This document shows, piece after piece, positions 1 through 6,227 of a DNA stretch of 6,342 nucleotides. The DNA is from Acidovorax delafieldii (GTDB taxonomy: Bacteria > Pseudomonadota > Gammaproteobacteria > Burkholderiales > Burkholderiaceae_C). The stretch spans positions 1 to 6,342 of the forward strand of contig DCVY01000113.1 in NCBI GenBank assembly GCA_002327945.1. Reading direction: 5' to 3'. A program made the translations under genes and the position numbers. The stretch's first letter is position 1; each line of letters begins with the position of its first letter. Below the pieces are notes generated by a model. That model saw only the letters and a program-made list of their open reading frames with translations, was not told where the DNA came from and ran no database searches.

Positions 1-121
1 CTGCACCATGAACGTTAGGTTGAAATTGGTGGTGTCGACGCTGTGGGTTGTCATGCTTCCATTGGATCGGCTTGGAGTCCTTGTTGCACGCACGGATGCA
101 GCGCATGAGCTGAGCGTATTC
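1..121 (-). pseudogene. Possible C-terminal remnant of an IS630-like transposase, running off the window
   Basis: Read on the minus strand from 121 downward, one frame stays open to the window edge. It gives a short stretch with AQLMRCIRACNK followed by SKPIQW and NPQRR (about 115 to 36). From memory, this resembles the end of IS630-family transposases, where a helix with an IR-Y/C-N pattern is followed by a KP-x-x-W motif and an NP-x-RR tail. After the RR the similarity is lost in this frame, while a neighbouring frame continues open, so a frameshift is possible. No catalytic DDE residues lie in the window, no start is visible, and the fragment begins only about 50 bp past the ackA stop. It would be a decayed or partial element bordering the operon. 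The alternative is a chance open frame. This is pattern memory on some 30 residues, so confidence is low. Confidence 0.3.
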
Positions 122-170
122 GCACATGCATCGAGCGCGGACCGGCTCACTGTGTGGCTTGAGCTGTTTC

Positions 171-1397
171 TCATACCCAATTTGCCAGCACAGGCACGCT
201 GCGCCCGTCATCGTCCTGATGCAGCAGACGGGCGGCTTCGCGCGCGGCCACACGGCCCTCGTCGGTGGGTACCACCCAGATTTCCACGCTGCTGCTGGGG
301 GCGTATACAGCCTGCACGCTGTCGCGCGTGGCCTGGTTGTTGAGTTGCTCGTCAATCTTCACGCCCAGCCAGCCCAGGCGCTCGCACACCTGCGCGCGCA
401 GCACGGCATCGTGCTCGCCAATGCCGCCGCTGAAAGCCAACACATCGAGTCCGCCCATGCAGGCAATCATGGCACCCGACTCACGCACCACGCGGTAGGT
501 GAACTGATCGATGGCGCGCTGTGCTGCCGGGCTACCGTCGGCGCGCAGGCGGCGCATGTCGGACGAGATGCCCGACACGCCCAGCAGGCCGCTTTGCTTG
601 TAGAGCAGTTTCTGGATGCGATCATGGTCCCAGCCCTGCTCCATCAGGTACAGCAGTACACCGGCGTCCAGCGTGCCGCTGCGCGTGCCCATCATCAGGC
701 CGTCCAGGGTCGAAAAGCCCATGCTGGTGGCGCAACTGCGGCCGTCTTGCGCGGCACACAGGCTGGCGCCGTTGCCCAGGTGGGCCATCAGCACGCGGCC
801 TCGGGCGCGCGGCGATTGCTGCAGCAGCGTGTCCATGATGTACTGGTATGACAGACCATGAAAGCCATAGCGGCGCACGCCCTGCTCGGTCAGCGACTGC
901 GGCAGTGCAAACGCACTGGCCATGTCGGGCAGGCTCGCATGAAAGGCCGTGTCAAAGCACGCCACCTGTGGCAGCGCCGGGAAGGCCTGGCGAAACGAGA
1001 GGATGCCGGCCAGGTTGTGCGGCTGGTGCAACGGCGCGAGCGAGTTCAGGCGCGTCAGGCGCTGGAGCACCGCATCGGTGACCAGCACACTGTCGCGAAA
1101 ATCCTGGCCACCGTGAACCACGCGGTGGGCCACGGCGCGGATGGGGGGCGCGCCCTCCAGGCCCGCCAGCAGGCTGCGCAGGCTGGCCAGCGCACGCTGA
1201 AAAGGGCTTTCACCCTGGCCGGTGACGGCCTGGCGCTGGCGCTGGCCAGCAAAAGTCCATTCCATCTCGGGCGAGCCTGCGGGCTCGAGGCCCTCGATGC
1301 CACCCGTGAGCACGCGGGGCTGCACCTGGCCACCTTGCAAGGGGTGCAAGGAAAATTTGAGCGATGACGAGCCCGCGTTGACAGCAAGAATAGCCAT
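171..1397 (-). CDS. ackA: Acetate/propionate family kinase (acetate kinase)
   Basis: Cytoplasmic kinase of the ASKHA fold. It interconverts acetate (or a related short acid) plus ATP with acyl phosphate plus ADP, completing the acyl-CoA to acid route begun by the phosphotransacetylase encoded upstream. The 408-residue length is normal for AckA. Visible landmarks are the N-terminal VNAGSSSLKF with Asn7 and the serine phosphate loop, AHRVVHGG with Arg92, CFDTAFH with the catalytic-type Asp149, YGFHG with His180, HLGNGAS (206-212), MGTRSGTLD with Arg239, the AFSGGIGEH adenosine-binding segment (321-329), and PTDE with Glu380. All expected active-site residues are present. The ATG at 1397 follows the preceding stop by 15 bp, with AGGGA at 1412-1408 as ribosome binding site, so it is read from the same transcript. 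Acetate, propionate and butyrate preference cannot be separated by eye. It is the last gene of the cluster; no clear terminator follows. Confidence 0.95.
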   Translation of the reverse strand: MAILAVNAGSSSLKFSLHPLQGGQVQPRVLTGGIEGLEPAGSPEMEWTFAGQRQRQAVTGQGESPFQRALASLRSLLAGLEGAPPIRAVAHRVVHGGQDFRDSVLVTDAVLQRLTRLNSLAPLHQPHNLAGILSFRQAFPALPQVACFDTAFHASLPDMASAFALPQSLTEQGVRRYGFHGLSYQYIMDTLLQQSPRARGRVLMAHLGNGASLCAAQDGRSCATSMGFSTLDGLMMGTRSGTLDAGVLLYLMEQGWDHDRIQKLLYKQSGLLGVSGISSDMRRLRADGSPAAQRAIDQFTYRVVRESGAMIACMGGLDVLAFSGGIGEHDAVLRAQVCERLGWLGVKIDEQLNNQATRDSVQAVYAPSSSVEIWVVPTDEGRVAAREAARLLHQDDDGRSVPVLANWV

Positions 1398-1412
1398 GGC
1401 GAGGGGTTCCCT

Positions 1413-2849
1413 TCAGTCTTTGATGGGTGCAGTCAGCTTGAGCGCACGCTTACGCCGGGCGTCATAGGCAGCCAGCACCGCCAGAAGGGCCGACGAAACA
1501 CGGGCGGTGGGGCCGTCAGCACGGCTGGTCAGGGCGATGGGCACGCGCGCGCCCAGCACGATGCCCGAACCCGAGGCACCGGCCAGATACTCAAGCTGTT
1601 TGGCCAGCATGTTGCCGCTTTCCAGGTCGGGCACGGCCAGAATGTCAGCGTCGCCCGCCACGCGCGATTCGATGTGCTTGATCTCGGCCGCATGGGCGGA
1701 GATGGCATTGTCGAAAGCCAGCGGGCCGTCCAGCAGGCCGCCGGTAATCTGGCCACGGTCGGCCATCTTGCACAGGGCGGCTGCGTCCAGTGTGGATGGA
1801 ATATTGGCGTTCACAGTCTCCACTGCCGACAGGATGGCCACCTTCGGGGTGTCCACGCCCATGATGCGTGCGAAGTCGATCGCGTTCTGGATGATGTCCG
1901 TCTTCTCTGCCAGGGTTGGGTGGATGTTGAGCGCGGCGTCGGTGATGAGCAGCGGCTTGGGGTACAGCGGCACGTCGAAACGAAACAAGTGCGACATGCG
2001 CCTGCCCGTGCGCAGCGCGGGCTGGGCCAGCACGGCCTTGATCAGCTCGTCGGTGTGCAGGCTGCCCTTCATCAGCACCTCGACCTCGCGGCGCGCGGCC
2101 ATGCCGGCGGCCATCTCAGCGGCGGCGTGGCTGTGCTCGACCGAGATGACTTCGACGCCTTTGAGGTCAATGTTCGCCTCGGCAGCCACGGCGCGGATGC
2201 GCGCCTCGGGGCCGATGAGCACCGGCACGATCAGGCCGTAGCTGGTCGAGTCCATGGCGCCGCTGAGCGAGCCGGCATCGCAGGGGTGCACCACGGCGCA
2301 GCGCACAGCGGGCATGCCATCGGCCAGCGACAGCAGTTCCTTGAAGCGCGCTTCGGGATCGAACAGCTGGATTCTCGGCGCATTGATCTTGGGGATGCGT
2401 ACCTTGGTGGTGGGCGGCATCACGCGGGCGGTGCCATACAGCACGGTTTGCCCCTTCTGGTTGGTGACGACGCAATCGAGTTCGATGTGTTTTTTCTCGT
2501 CGTCTTTGCTGGCCACGGTAGCCGTCACGGTGAGCGTGTCGCCGATGCGCACAGGTTTGGTGAAGTGCAGTGCCTGCTCCAGGTAGATGGTGCCGGGGCC
2601 GGGGAACTGCGTGCCCAGCAGCGCCGAGATGAGTGCGCCGCCCCACATGCCATGGGCAATGACGCCATGGAACAGGGTGTCGCTGGCGTATTCGGGGTTC
2701 AGGTGGGCGGGGTTGGTGTCGCCCGAGACGGCAGCAAAGGCCTGGATGTCGGCCTGCGTCAAGGTGCGTATCAGGCGCGCGCTCTGGCCCACGCTGAGTT
2801 CGTCGTAGGTGACGTTTTCAAGCCATTCGGTGTTGGGTGACATGTTCAT
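1413..2849 (-). CDS. Bifunctional MaoC-type enoyl-CoA hydratase / phosphate acetyl(butyryl)transferase (maoC-pta fusion)
   Basis: Two-domain cytoplasmic enzyme of 478 residues. The N-terminal hot-dog domain (about 10-148) carries the (R)-specific hydratase motif FAAVSGDTNPAHLNPEYA, with Asp44 and His49 as the expected catalytic pair, followed by HGVIAHGMWG (61-70). It should hydrate trans-2-enoyl-CoA to (R)-3-hydroxyacyl-CoA. The C-terminal part (about 160-470) is a phosphate acetyl/butyryltransferase domain with family segments LSAVETVNANIPSTLDAA (340-357), LLDGPLAFDNAIS (372-384) and ILAVPDLESGNMLAKQ (403-418). It exchanges CoA for phosphate and supplies the kinase encoded 15 bp downstream. 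The ATG at 2849 is chosen because AGGAG sits 8 bases before it. A GTG at 2858 overlaps that ribosome binding site, and an ATG at 2843 is also possible. The fusion is intact with no frameshift. Whether the transferase prefers acetyl-, butyryl- or 3-hydroxybutyryl-CoA is not visible. Confidence 0.93.
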   Translation of the reverse strand: MNMSPNTEWLENVTYDELSVGQSARLIRTLTQADIQAFAAVSGDTNPAHLNPEYASDTLFHGVIAHGMWGGALISALLGTQFPGPGTIYLEQALHFTKPVRIGDTLTVTATVASKDDEKKHIELDCVVTNQKGQTVLYGTARVMPPTTKVRIPKINAPRIQLFDPEARFKELLSLADGMPAVRCAVVHPCDAGSLSGAMDSTSYGLIVPVLIGPEARIRAVAAEANIDLKGVEVISVEHSHAAAEMAAGMAARREVEVLMKGSLHTDELIKAVLAQPALRTGRRMSHLFRFDVPLYPKPLLITDAALNIHPTLAEKTDIIQNAIDFARIMGVDTPKVAILSAVETVNANIPSTLDAAALCKMADRGQITGGLLDGPLAFDNAISAHAAEIKHIESRVAGDADILAVPDLESGNMLAKQLEYLAGASGSGIVLGARVPIALTSRADGPTARVSSALLAVLAAYDARRKRALKLTAPIKD

Positions 2850-2857
2850 GGGATGCA

Positions 2858-2862
2858 CTCCT
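2858..2862 (-). promoter_or_regulatory. Ribosome binding site deciding the maoC-pta start
   Basis: AGGAG on the minus strand, a near-consensus Shine-Dalgarno, lies 8 bases before the ATG at 2849. It overlaps the in-frame GTG at 2858, so that upstream codon cannot be the start used with this site. It lies in the 54-bp gap after the fabI stop, which supports independent re-initiation on a shared message. Confidence 0.75.
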
Positions 2863-2903
2863 AGGTGGCGGACGCGATTATGGAAAAGGGGTTTGAGAAA
2901 TTG

Positions 2904-3683
2904 TCAGGCCACAGCGTGACAGCCACCGTCGACATAGATCGTCTGACCGGTCATGCCCGAGGAGGCATCGCAGCACAGGAAGGCGCTGAGCTGGGCGATT
3001 TCTTCCAGCGTGACCAGGCGCTTGAGCGGAGCCTTGCGCACAGCGTTGGCCATGAGCTGGTCAAAACTGGCAATGCCCGAGGCGGCGCGGGTCAGGATGG
3101 GGCCGGGCGAAACGGCATGCACACGGATGCCCTGCGGACCCAGGTCCAGCGCCATGTAGCGCACCATCGATTCGAGTGCCGCCTTGACCGGCCCCATCAG
3201 ACCATAGTGCAGCACGGCCTCATCGGCGCCCAGGTAGGACATGCTCAGCAGGCTGCCGCCCGCCGTCATGTGCGGCACACACAGGCGGGCCAGTTCAGCG
3301 AACGAGTGGCAGGATACATCCATGGCGCGGGAAAAGCCCTTGCGGGAGCTGTCGATCACCTGGCCATGCAGGTCCCCCAGTGGCGCCCAGGCGATGGAAT
3401 GGATCACGAAGTCCAGCCGTCCCAGGCGCTGCGCGGCATGCGCCACCAGCGCTTGGAGCTCGCCTTCTTCTTCCACGTTGCAGTTCACCAGATCCACACC
3501 CAACGGCAGGGTCAGCGGCTCGACGAAGCGGCGGGCCGTGTCATTGAGGCAGGACACCACCAGATCAGCGCCCATCTGCTGGGTCATCTGGGTGCAGCCC
3601 CAGGCAATGCTGCTCTCGTTGGCCAGGCCCAGGATCAGGCCCTTTTTGCCGGCCAGGCTGAAAATGGGGTTCTCTTTCGTCAT
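2904..3683 (-). CDS. fabI: Enoyl-[acyl-carrier-protein] reductase, FabI type
   Basis: NADH-dependent enoyl thioester reductase of the short-chain dehydrogenase superfamily, 259 residues, the usual FabI length. The Rossmann segment is GLILGLANESSIAWG (15-29), the FabI form of the nucleotide-binding loop. HSIAWAP (95-101) corresponds to HSIGFAP of E. coli FabI, with Trp99 at the Phe94 position. The catalytic set is Tyr150 in MSYLGA and Tyr160 with Lys167 in HYGLMGPVKAA, giving the FabI spacing Y-x6-K. The C-terminal loop reads SPGPILTRAASG (192-203), a form I associate with FabI paralogues beside maoC-pta and ackA, where E. coli has SAGPIRT. The ATG at 3683 has only a weak purine-rich stretch (GAGA) upstream. 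The gene is 54 bp from maoC-pta. It could serve fatty acid synthesis or reduce enoyl groups made within this cluster; the context favours an accessory FabI. A sole housekeeping role cannot be excluded from the window. Confidence 0.9.
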   Translation of the reverse strand: MTKENPIFSLAGKKGLILGLANESSIAWGCTQMTQQMGADLVVSCLNDTARRFVEPLTLPLGVDLVNCNVEEEGELQALVAHAAQRLGRLDFVIHSIAWAPLGDLHGQVIDSSRKGFSRAMDVSCHSFAELARLCVPHMTAGGSLLSMSYLGADEAVLHYGLMGPVKAALESMVRYMALDLGPQGIRVHAVSPGPILTRAASGIASFDQLMANAVRKAPLKRLVTLEEIAQLSAFLCCDASSGMTGQTIYVDGGCHAVA

Positions 3684-4275
3684 GCGTTGCAGATCTCAGA
3701 AATAAAAATTATCTCGACGGCGTGCGCACTTGGGTGGCTGTGTCGCACGCCTGCACATGCGCAGGGGATCTGGTGCAATGTTTCACGCTATCTGGCACAT
3801 AAAAAAGCGTCTTTTCGGCCCTGGCGGTGTTGCCAATCCTTGCGATTCCACCCGGTATCGATGCGGTTTGCGCCTTGCCAGAACCAAAAACTCCTCTTTT
3901 TTTATGGGTGCCAGCAAGCGCAAAACATCAACATTGCACTGGAACCGGCAGTTGACCGCTTTGCATCCCTTGCCGGGCCTCATGCAATCAAGCGTTGATG
4001 GCCCCGAATGGGATTCACCGCATGGGTGAGTGCGCTATGCACCCGCCAGCACAGCGCTGGGTGCGTCATGCAGCGTTGTTCCTCCTTGCGGGCAGTAACC
4101 CGCCGCGTCGTATCCATGCCCGCGCGCTCCACGTAACAAAGGGCCACACCGCAGCGCAGCACCAGCAGGCCGCGAAGCTCTTCGCGCCAGGCGGGCGATG
4201 CGATTGCTCAGCTCGTTTACGGAATCGCTCATGCGCAGCAACTGGTCCGCAACCAGACCGTCTGCGACCGGCCTT
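3684..4275. other. Long spacer between phaC and fabI
   Basis: This 592-bp stretch holds no convincing intact gene. Next to fabI lies a strong stem-loop (3719-3751) followed on the minus strand by an AT-rich run, and an imperfect 14-bp palindrome (3751-3764). The middle (about 3780-3960) is less GC-rich than the flanking genes and contains homopolymer runs near 3801-3806 and 3896-3903. A perfect inverted repeat ATCAA-GCG-TTGAT is at 3987-3999. The part nearest phaC may hold a decayed small gene (3980-4286). A separate promoter for fabI is plausible here, but I could not identify a well-spaced -35/-10 pair. Confidence 0.6.
3719..3751 (-). promoter_or_regulatory. GC-rich stem-loop upstream of fabI (terminator/attenuator-like)
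   Basis: GGCGTGCGCAC at 3719-3729 pairs with GTG-T-CGCACGCC at 3740-3751. This gives an 11-bp stem with one bulged base and a 10-base loop. On the minus strand the stem is followed, after about 8 bases, by an AT-rich stretch with a run of five T. The T-run starts later than in a standard intrinsic terminator. It could therefore be a weak terminator separating phaC from fabI, a leader structure, or an mRNA-stabilising stem. The fabI start is 35 bases downstream of the stem. Confidence 0.45.
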
Positions 4276-4286
4276 TCAGTCGGCAT
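3980..4286 (-). pseudogene. Possible frameshifted small ORF overlapping the end of phaC
   Basis: An ATG at 4286 overlaps the phaC stop by 11 bases and opens a frame containing MSDSVNELSNRIARLA, which looks like an amphipathic helix. In frame it then becomes Arg/Pro/Gly-rich and ends at 4035. Removing one base near 4178-4183 would carry the helix on as RELRGLLVLR and join a second open frame ending at 3980, for a product of roughly 100 residues. The shift point lies in a near-perfect palindrome, CGCGAAG-CT-CTTCGCG (4171-4186), a plausible spot for an indel or a sequencing error. No good ribosome binding site precedes 4286 or the internal ATG at 4232. I recognise no family. It may be a broken helper gene translationally coupled to phaC, or only chance. 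Confidence 0.25.
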
Positions 4287-6096
4287 AGCGCACTTTGACG
4301 TACTCGCCCGGTGCATCGCACAACACATGCGCCGGGTCCATGGCCGGCGGCGCCACAGGTTCGCCCGAGCGCTCCTTGAGCCAGGCGTCCATAGCCACCC
4401 ACCAGGAGCCCTCGCAAACCGGGGCATGGGCTTCCCACTCGTCGGGGGTGGTCCAGCCATGGCCGTCTTCGGTGGCTGCGATCTGGTAGCTGCGGTGGGG
4501 ATGGCCCGGCTCAGAGACGATGCCCGCGTTGTGCCCACCCGCCGCCAGAACGAAGGTCACATGCGTATCGGTCTGCAGGTGGATCTTGTAGACCGAGCGC
4601 CAGGGCGAGATATGGTCGCGCGTGGTGCCCACCACCAGCATGGGCGCATGGATGTCCATGAGCGCTACGCTCTCGTCGCCCACGCGGTACTGGCCCGTAG
4701 CCAGGGCGTTGTTGAGGAACAGCGAGGACAGGTATTCGGAATGCATGCGCGCGGGCAGCCGCGTGACGTCGGCGTTCCAGCTCATGAGGTCGAACTCCAC
4801 CTCGTCCTGGCCCAGCAGATAGCGGCGCGTGTTGCGCGACCAGACCAGCTCGCGCGAATTGAGGAACTGGAATGAGCCGGCCATGGCCTTGCCCGAAAAG
4901 TACCCCTTGCGCTCCATGTCCTGGCGCAGCGCCTGGATCTGGTCGTCATCAATGAAGACGCCCATCTCCCCCGGTTCGCTGAAATCGGTCTGCGCCGCCA
5001 GCAGCGTGACGCTGGCCAGCGCTGGCAGTTCGTCCAGGGCGCTGGCGTCCTCGTGCCCGCGTTGCGGCACCTTTTTCTGCTTTGCGCGGCTGCGGTGCCC
5101 CAGGACTGCGGCCACCATGGCCAGGAAGGTGCCGCCCAGGCAGTAGCCCAGCGCATGGATGCGCGGCGCATTTGTGCGTTCCTTGATGGCCGCCATGGCA
5201 TCCATCACGCCCATGCGCAGGTAATCCTGAATGCCCAGTTCGCGATCGGAGGCGTCAGGGTTGCGCCACGAGATGCTGAACACCGTGTAGCCTTGGCCCA
5301 CCAGGTAGCGCACCATGGAATTGGAGGGCGACAGGTCCAGGATGTAGTACTTCATGATGCACGAGGGCACGATGAGCAACGGCTCCGGGTACACCTTGTC
5401 GGTTGTCGGTGTGTACTGGATCAGCTCAATCAGATGGTTGCGGAAAACCACCTTGCCGGGCGTGATGGCCACGTCCTTGCCCACCTCGAAGGTCAGCGGC
5501 TCCAACGATTGCGGGTCGGTATCCGGCTGGGCCTGCTGCTGCTTTTTCAGGTCTGCGATGAAGTTCCGGAACCCCTGGAGCAGGCTCTGTCCGCCGGTCT
5601 CGTGTGCCCGCAACTGCGCCTCGGCATTCGTGATCAGCCAGTTGGAGGGCGACAACGCAGCAAACATTTGCCGGGTGAAGAAGTCCACGACATGCTGGTG
5701 GTGGTGCGTCATGCCATCCACCTGGGCTGCCTCTCGCCACCAAGCATCGCTGGCCTTGAAACCTTCCTTTACCGCATTGAAGGGCCAGTGCTGCCAGCTT
5801 TGGTCACGAAAGCGCGCATCCTTTTCGGGCACTGCAACACCTTGCTCGTCGACTGCCGGTCGCACCGAACCAAGCAAGGCCTGCTGCGCCAGCACCAAGG
5901 CGCACCGCCCCAGTACCATCTGGCGGCCCGGTGATATGGTCAGGTGCATCCCCCAGTCGGCGATTGCCAGGGCCAGCGACACCGGCGAAAGCCCCATGTT
6001 GGCGCGCGCCAATTGGGCGTGAATGCTTTCGTCCAGCGCCTTGGCCGCCCGACGCTGCCGCTCGTAGGACGAGTTCGGAGATGCTTGCTGTTCCAT
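4276..6096 (-). CDS. phaC: Polyhydroxyalkanoate synthase, class I-like
   Basis: Polymerises (R)-3-hydroxyacyl-CoA into storage polyester at the granule surface, releasing CoA. The chosen ATG at 6096 gives 606 residues and has AAAGGTGG just upstream. A TTG 60 bases further up lies inside a repeat element and is rejected. After a variable N-terminus come the PhaC N-terminal domain (about 95-265) and the alpha/beta-hydrolase catalytic domain (about 270-565). The lipase-like box is GYCLGG with nucleophile Cys319. The acid is Asp494 in GTTRDHISPW and the base His522 in AGGHNAGIVSEPGH. Trp440 in SWNADVTRLP matches a conserved synthase tryptophan. Asn at 523 and the SEPGHPHRSY continuation differ from the Cupriavidus-type GH-I form and fit a subgroup I associate with fabI, maoC-pta and ackA. 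Two oddities are PSCI (244-247), where PPWI/PAWI is usual, and a charged insertion around 335-355. No phasin or PhaA/PhaB gene is in the window. Confidence 0.95.
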   Translation of the reverse strand: MEQQASPNSSYERQRRAAKALDESIHAQLARANMGLSPVSLALAIADWGMHLTISPGRQMVLGRCALVLAQQALLGSVRPAVDEQGVAVPEKDARFRDQSWQHWPFNAVKEGFKASDAWWREAAQVDGMTHHHQHVVDFFTRQMFAALSPSNWLITNAEAQLRAHETGGQSLLQGFRNFIADLKKQQQAQPDTDPQSLEPLTFEVGKDVAITPGKVVFRNHLIELIQYTPTTDKVYPEPLLIVPSCIMKYYILDLSPSNSMVRYLVGQGYTVFSISWRNPDASDRELGIQDYLRMGVMDAMAAIKERTNAPRIHALGYCLGGTFLAMVAAVLGHRSRAKQKKVPQRGHEDASALDELPALASVTLLAAQTDFSEPGEMGVFIDDDQIQALRQDMERKGYFSGKAMAGSFQFLNSRELVWSRNTRRYLLGQDEVEFDLMSWNADVTRLPARMHSEYLSSLFLNNALATGQYRVGDESVALMDIHAPMLVVGTTRDHISPWRSVYKIHLQTDTHVTFVLAAGGHNAGIVSEPGHPHRSYQIAATEDGHGWTTPDEWEAHAPVCEGSWWVAMDAWLKERSGEPVAPPAMDPAHVLCDAPGEYVKVRYAD

Positions 6097-6099
6097 GCG

Positions 6100-6107
6100 C
6101 CACCTTT
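6100..6107 (-). promoter_or_regulatory. phaC ribosome binding site
   Basis: AAAGGTGG on the minus strand is close to AAGGAGG and sits 3 bases (6 from the AAAGG core) before the ATG at 6096. It selects this start over the TTG at 6156, which lies within the upstream palindromic repeat and has no comparable site. Confidence 0.6.
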
Positions 6108-6128
6108 GCCACTTATTGTTACAAGCTG

Positions 6129-6227
6129 CTATTGATCCGGCCCCTTGAGGTTTCAAATACCGATCAGGCTGAGCCCTTCGACTGGCTCAGGGCGAACAGC
6201 TCAAACACCATCAGGCCGGATTAATAG
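6129..6227. repeat. Nested palindromic repeat (REP/MITE-like) in the phaC leader
   Basis: A 99-bp unit with three nested inverted repeats. The outer arms, 6129-6142 and 6214-6227, match at 13 of 14 positions; the exception is a G·T pair between 6134 and 6222. Middle arms are TTGAG (6145-6149) and CTCAA (6200-6204). An inner perfect stem, CTGAGCC (6169-6175) with GGCTCAG (6184-6190), has an 8-base loop. The inner sequence CCTTCGACTGGCTCAGGGCG resembles a dispersed repeat core I recall as common in betaproteobacterial genomes. No target-site duplication is evident and it encodes nothing. It lies between the candidate phaC promoter and ribosome binding site, so it would be transcribed and fold in the leader. 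Confidence 0.65.

Noticed and set aside
145..164. GCTCA/TGAGC hairpin after the ackA stop as a terminator
   Set aside because: The stem is only 5 bp with a 10-base loop and no following T-run on the minus strand.
126..851. 241-codon plus-strand open frame opposite ackA
   Set aside because: It is a low-complexity His/Ala/Gln-rich translation typical of an antisense shadow of a high-GC gene.
1674..2840. 388-codon plus-strand open frame opposite maoC-pta
   Set aside because: It is antisense to an intact, well-recognised gene. Its translation is rich in His, Gly, Gln and Arg with no family motif, as expected from the high-GC third positions of the opposite strand.
3803..3815. AAAAG-CGT-CTTTT hairpin as a terminator after phaC
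   Set aside because: The 5-bp stem is almost entirely A-T and too weak for an intrinsic terminator.
3783..3983. 66-codon minus-strand ORF in the phaC-fabI spacer
   Set aside because: It shows no ribosome binding site, no recognisable motif and mixed composition, and it lies in a low-GC stretch unlike the neighbouring genes.
2865..3998. 377-codon plus-strand open frame opposite fabI and the spacer
   Set aside because: Most of it mirrors fabI. The part beyond fabI has no family features and crosses the stem-loop region.
5053..5934. 293-codon plus-strand open frame opposite phaC
   Set aside because: It is a shadow of phaC on the other strand, with no recognisable domain and no ribosome binding site.
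6097..6156. Upstream TTG start extending phaC by 20 residues
   Set aside because: It begins inside the palindromic repeat, lacks a ribosome binding site, and the ATG at 6096 has a good one.
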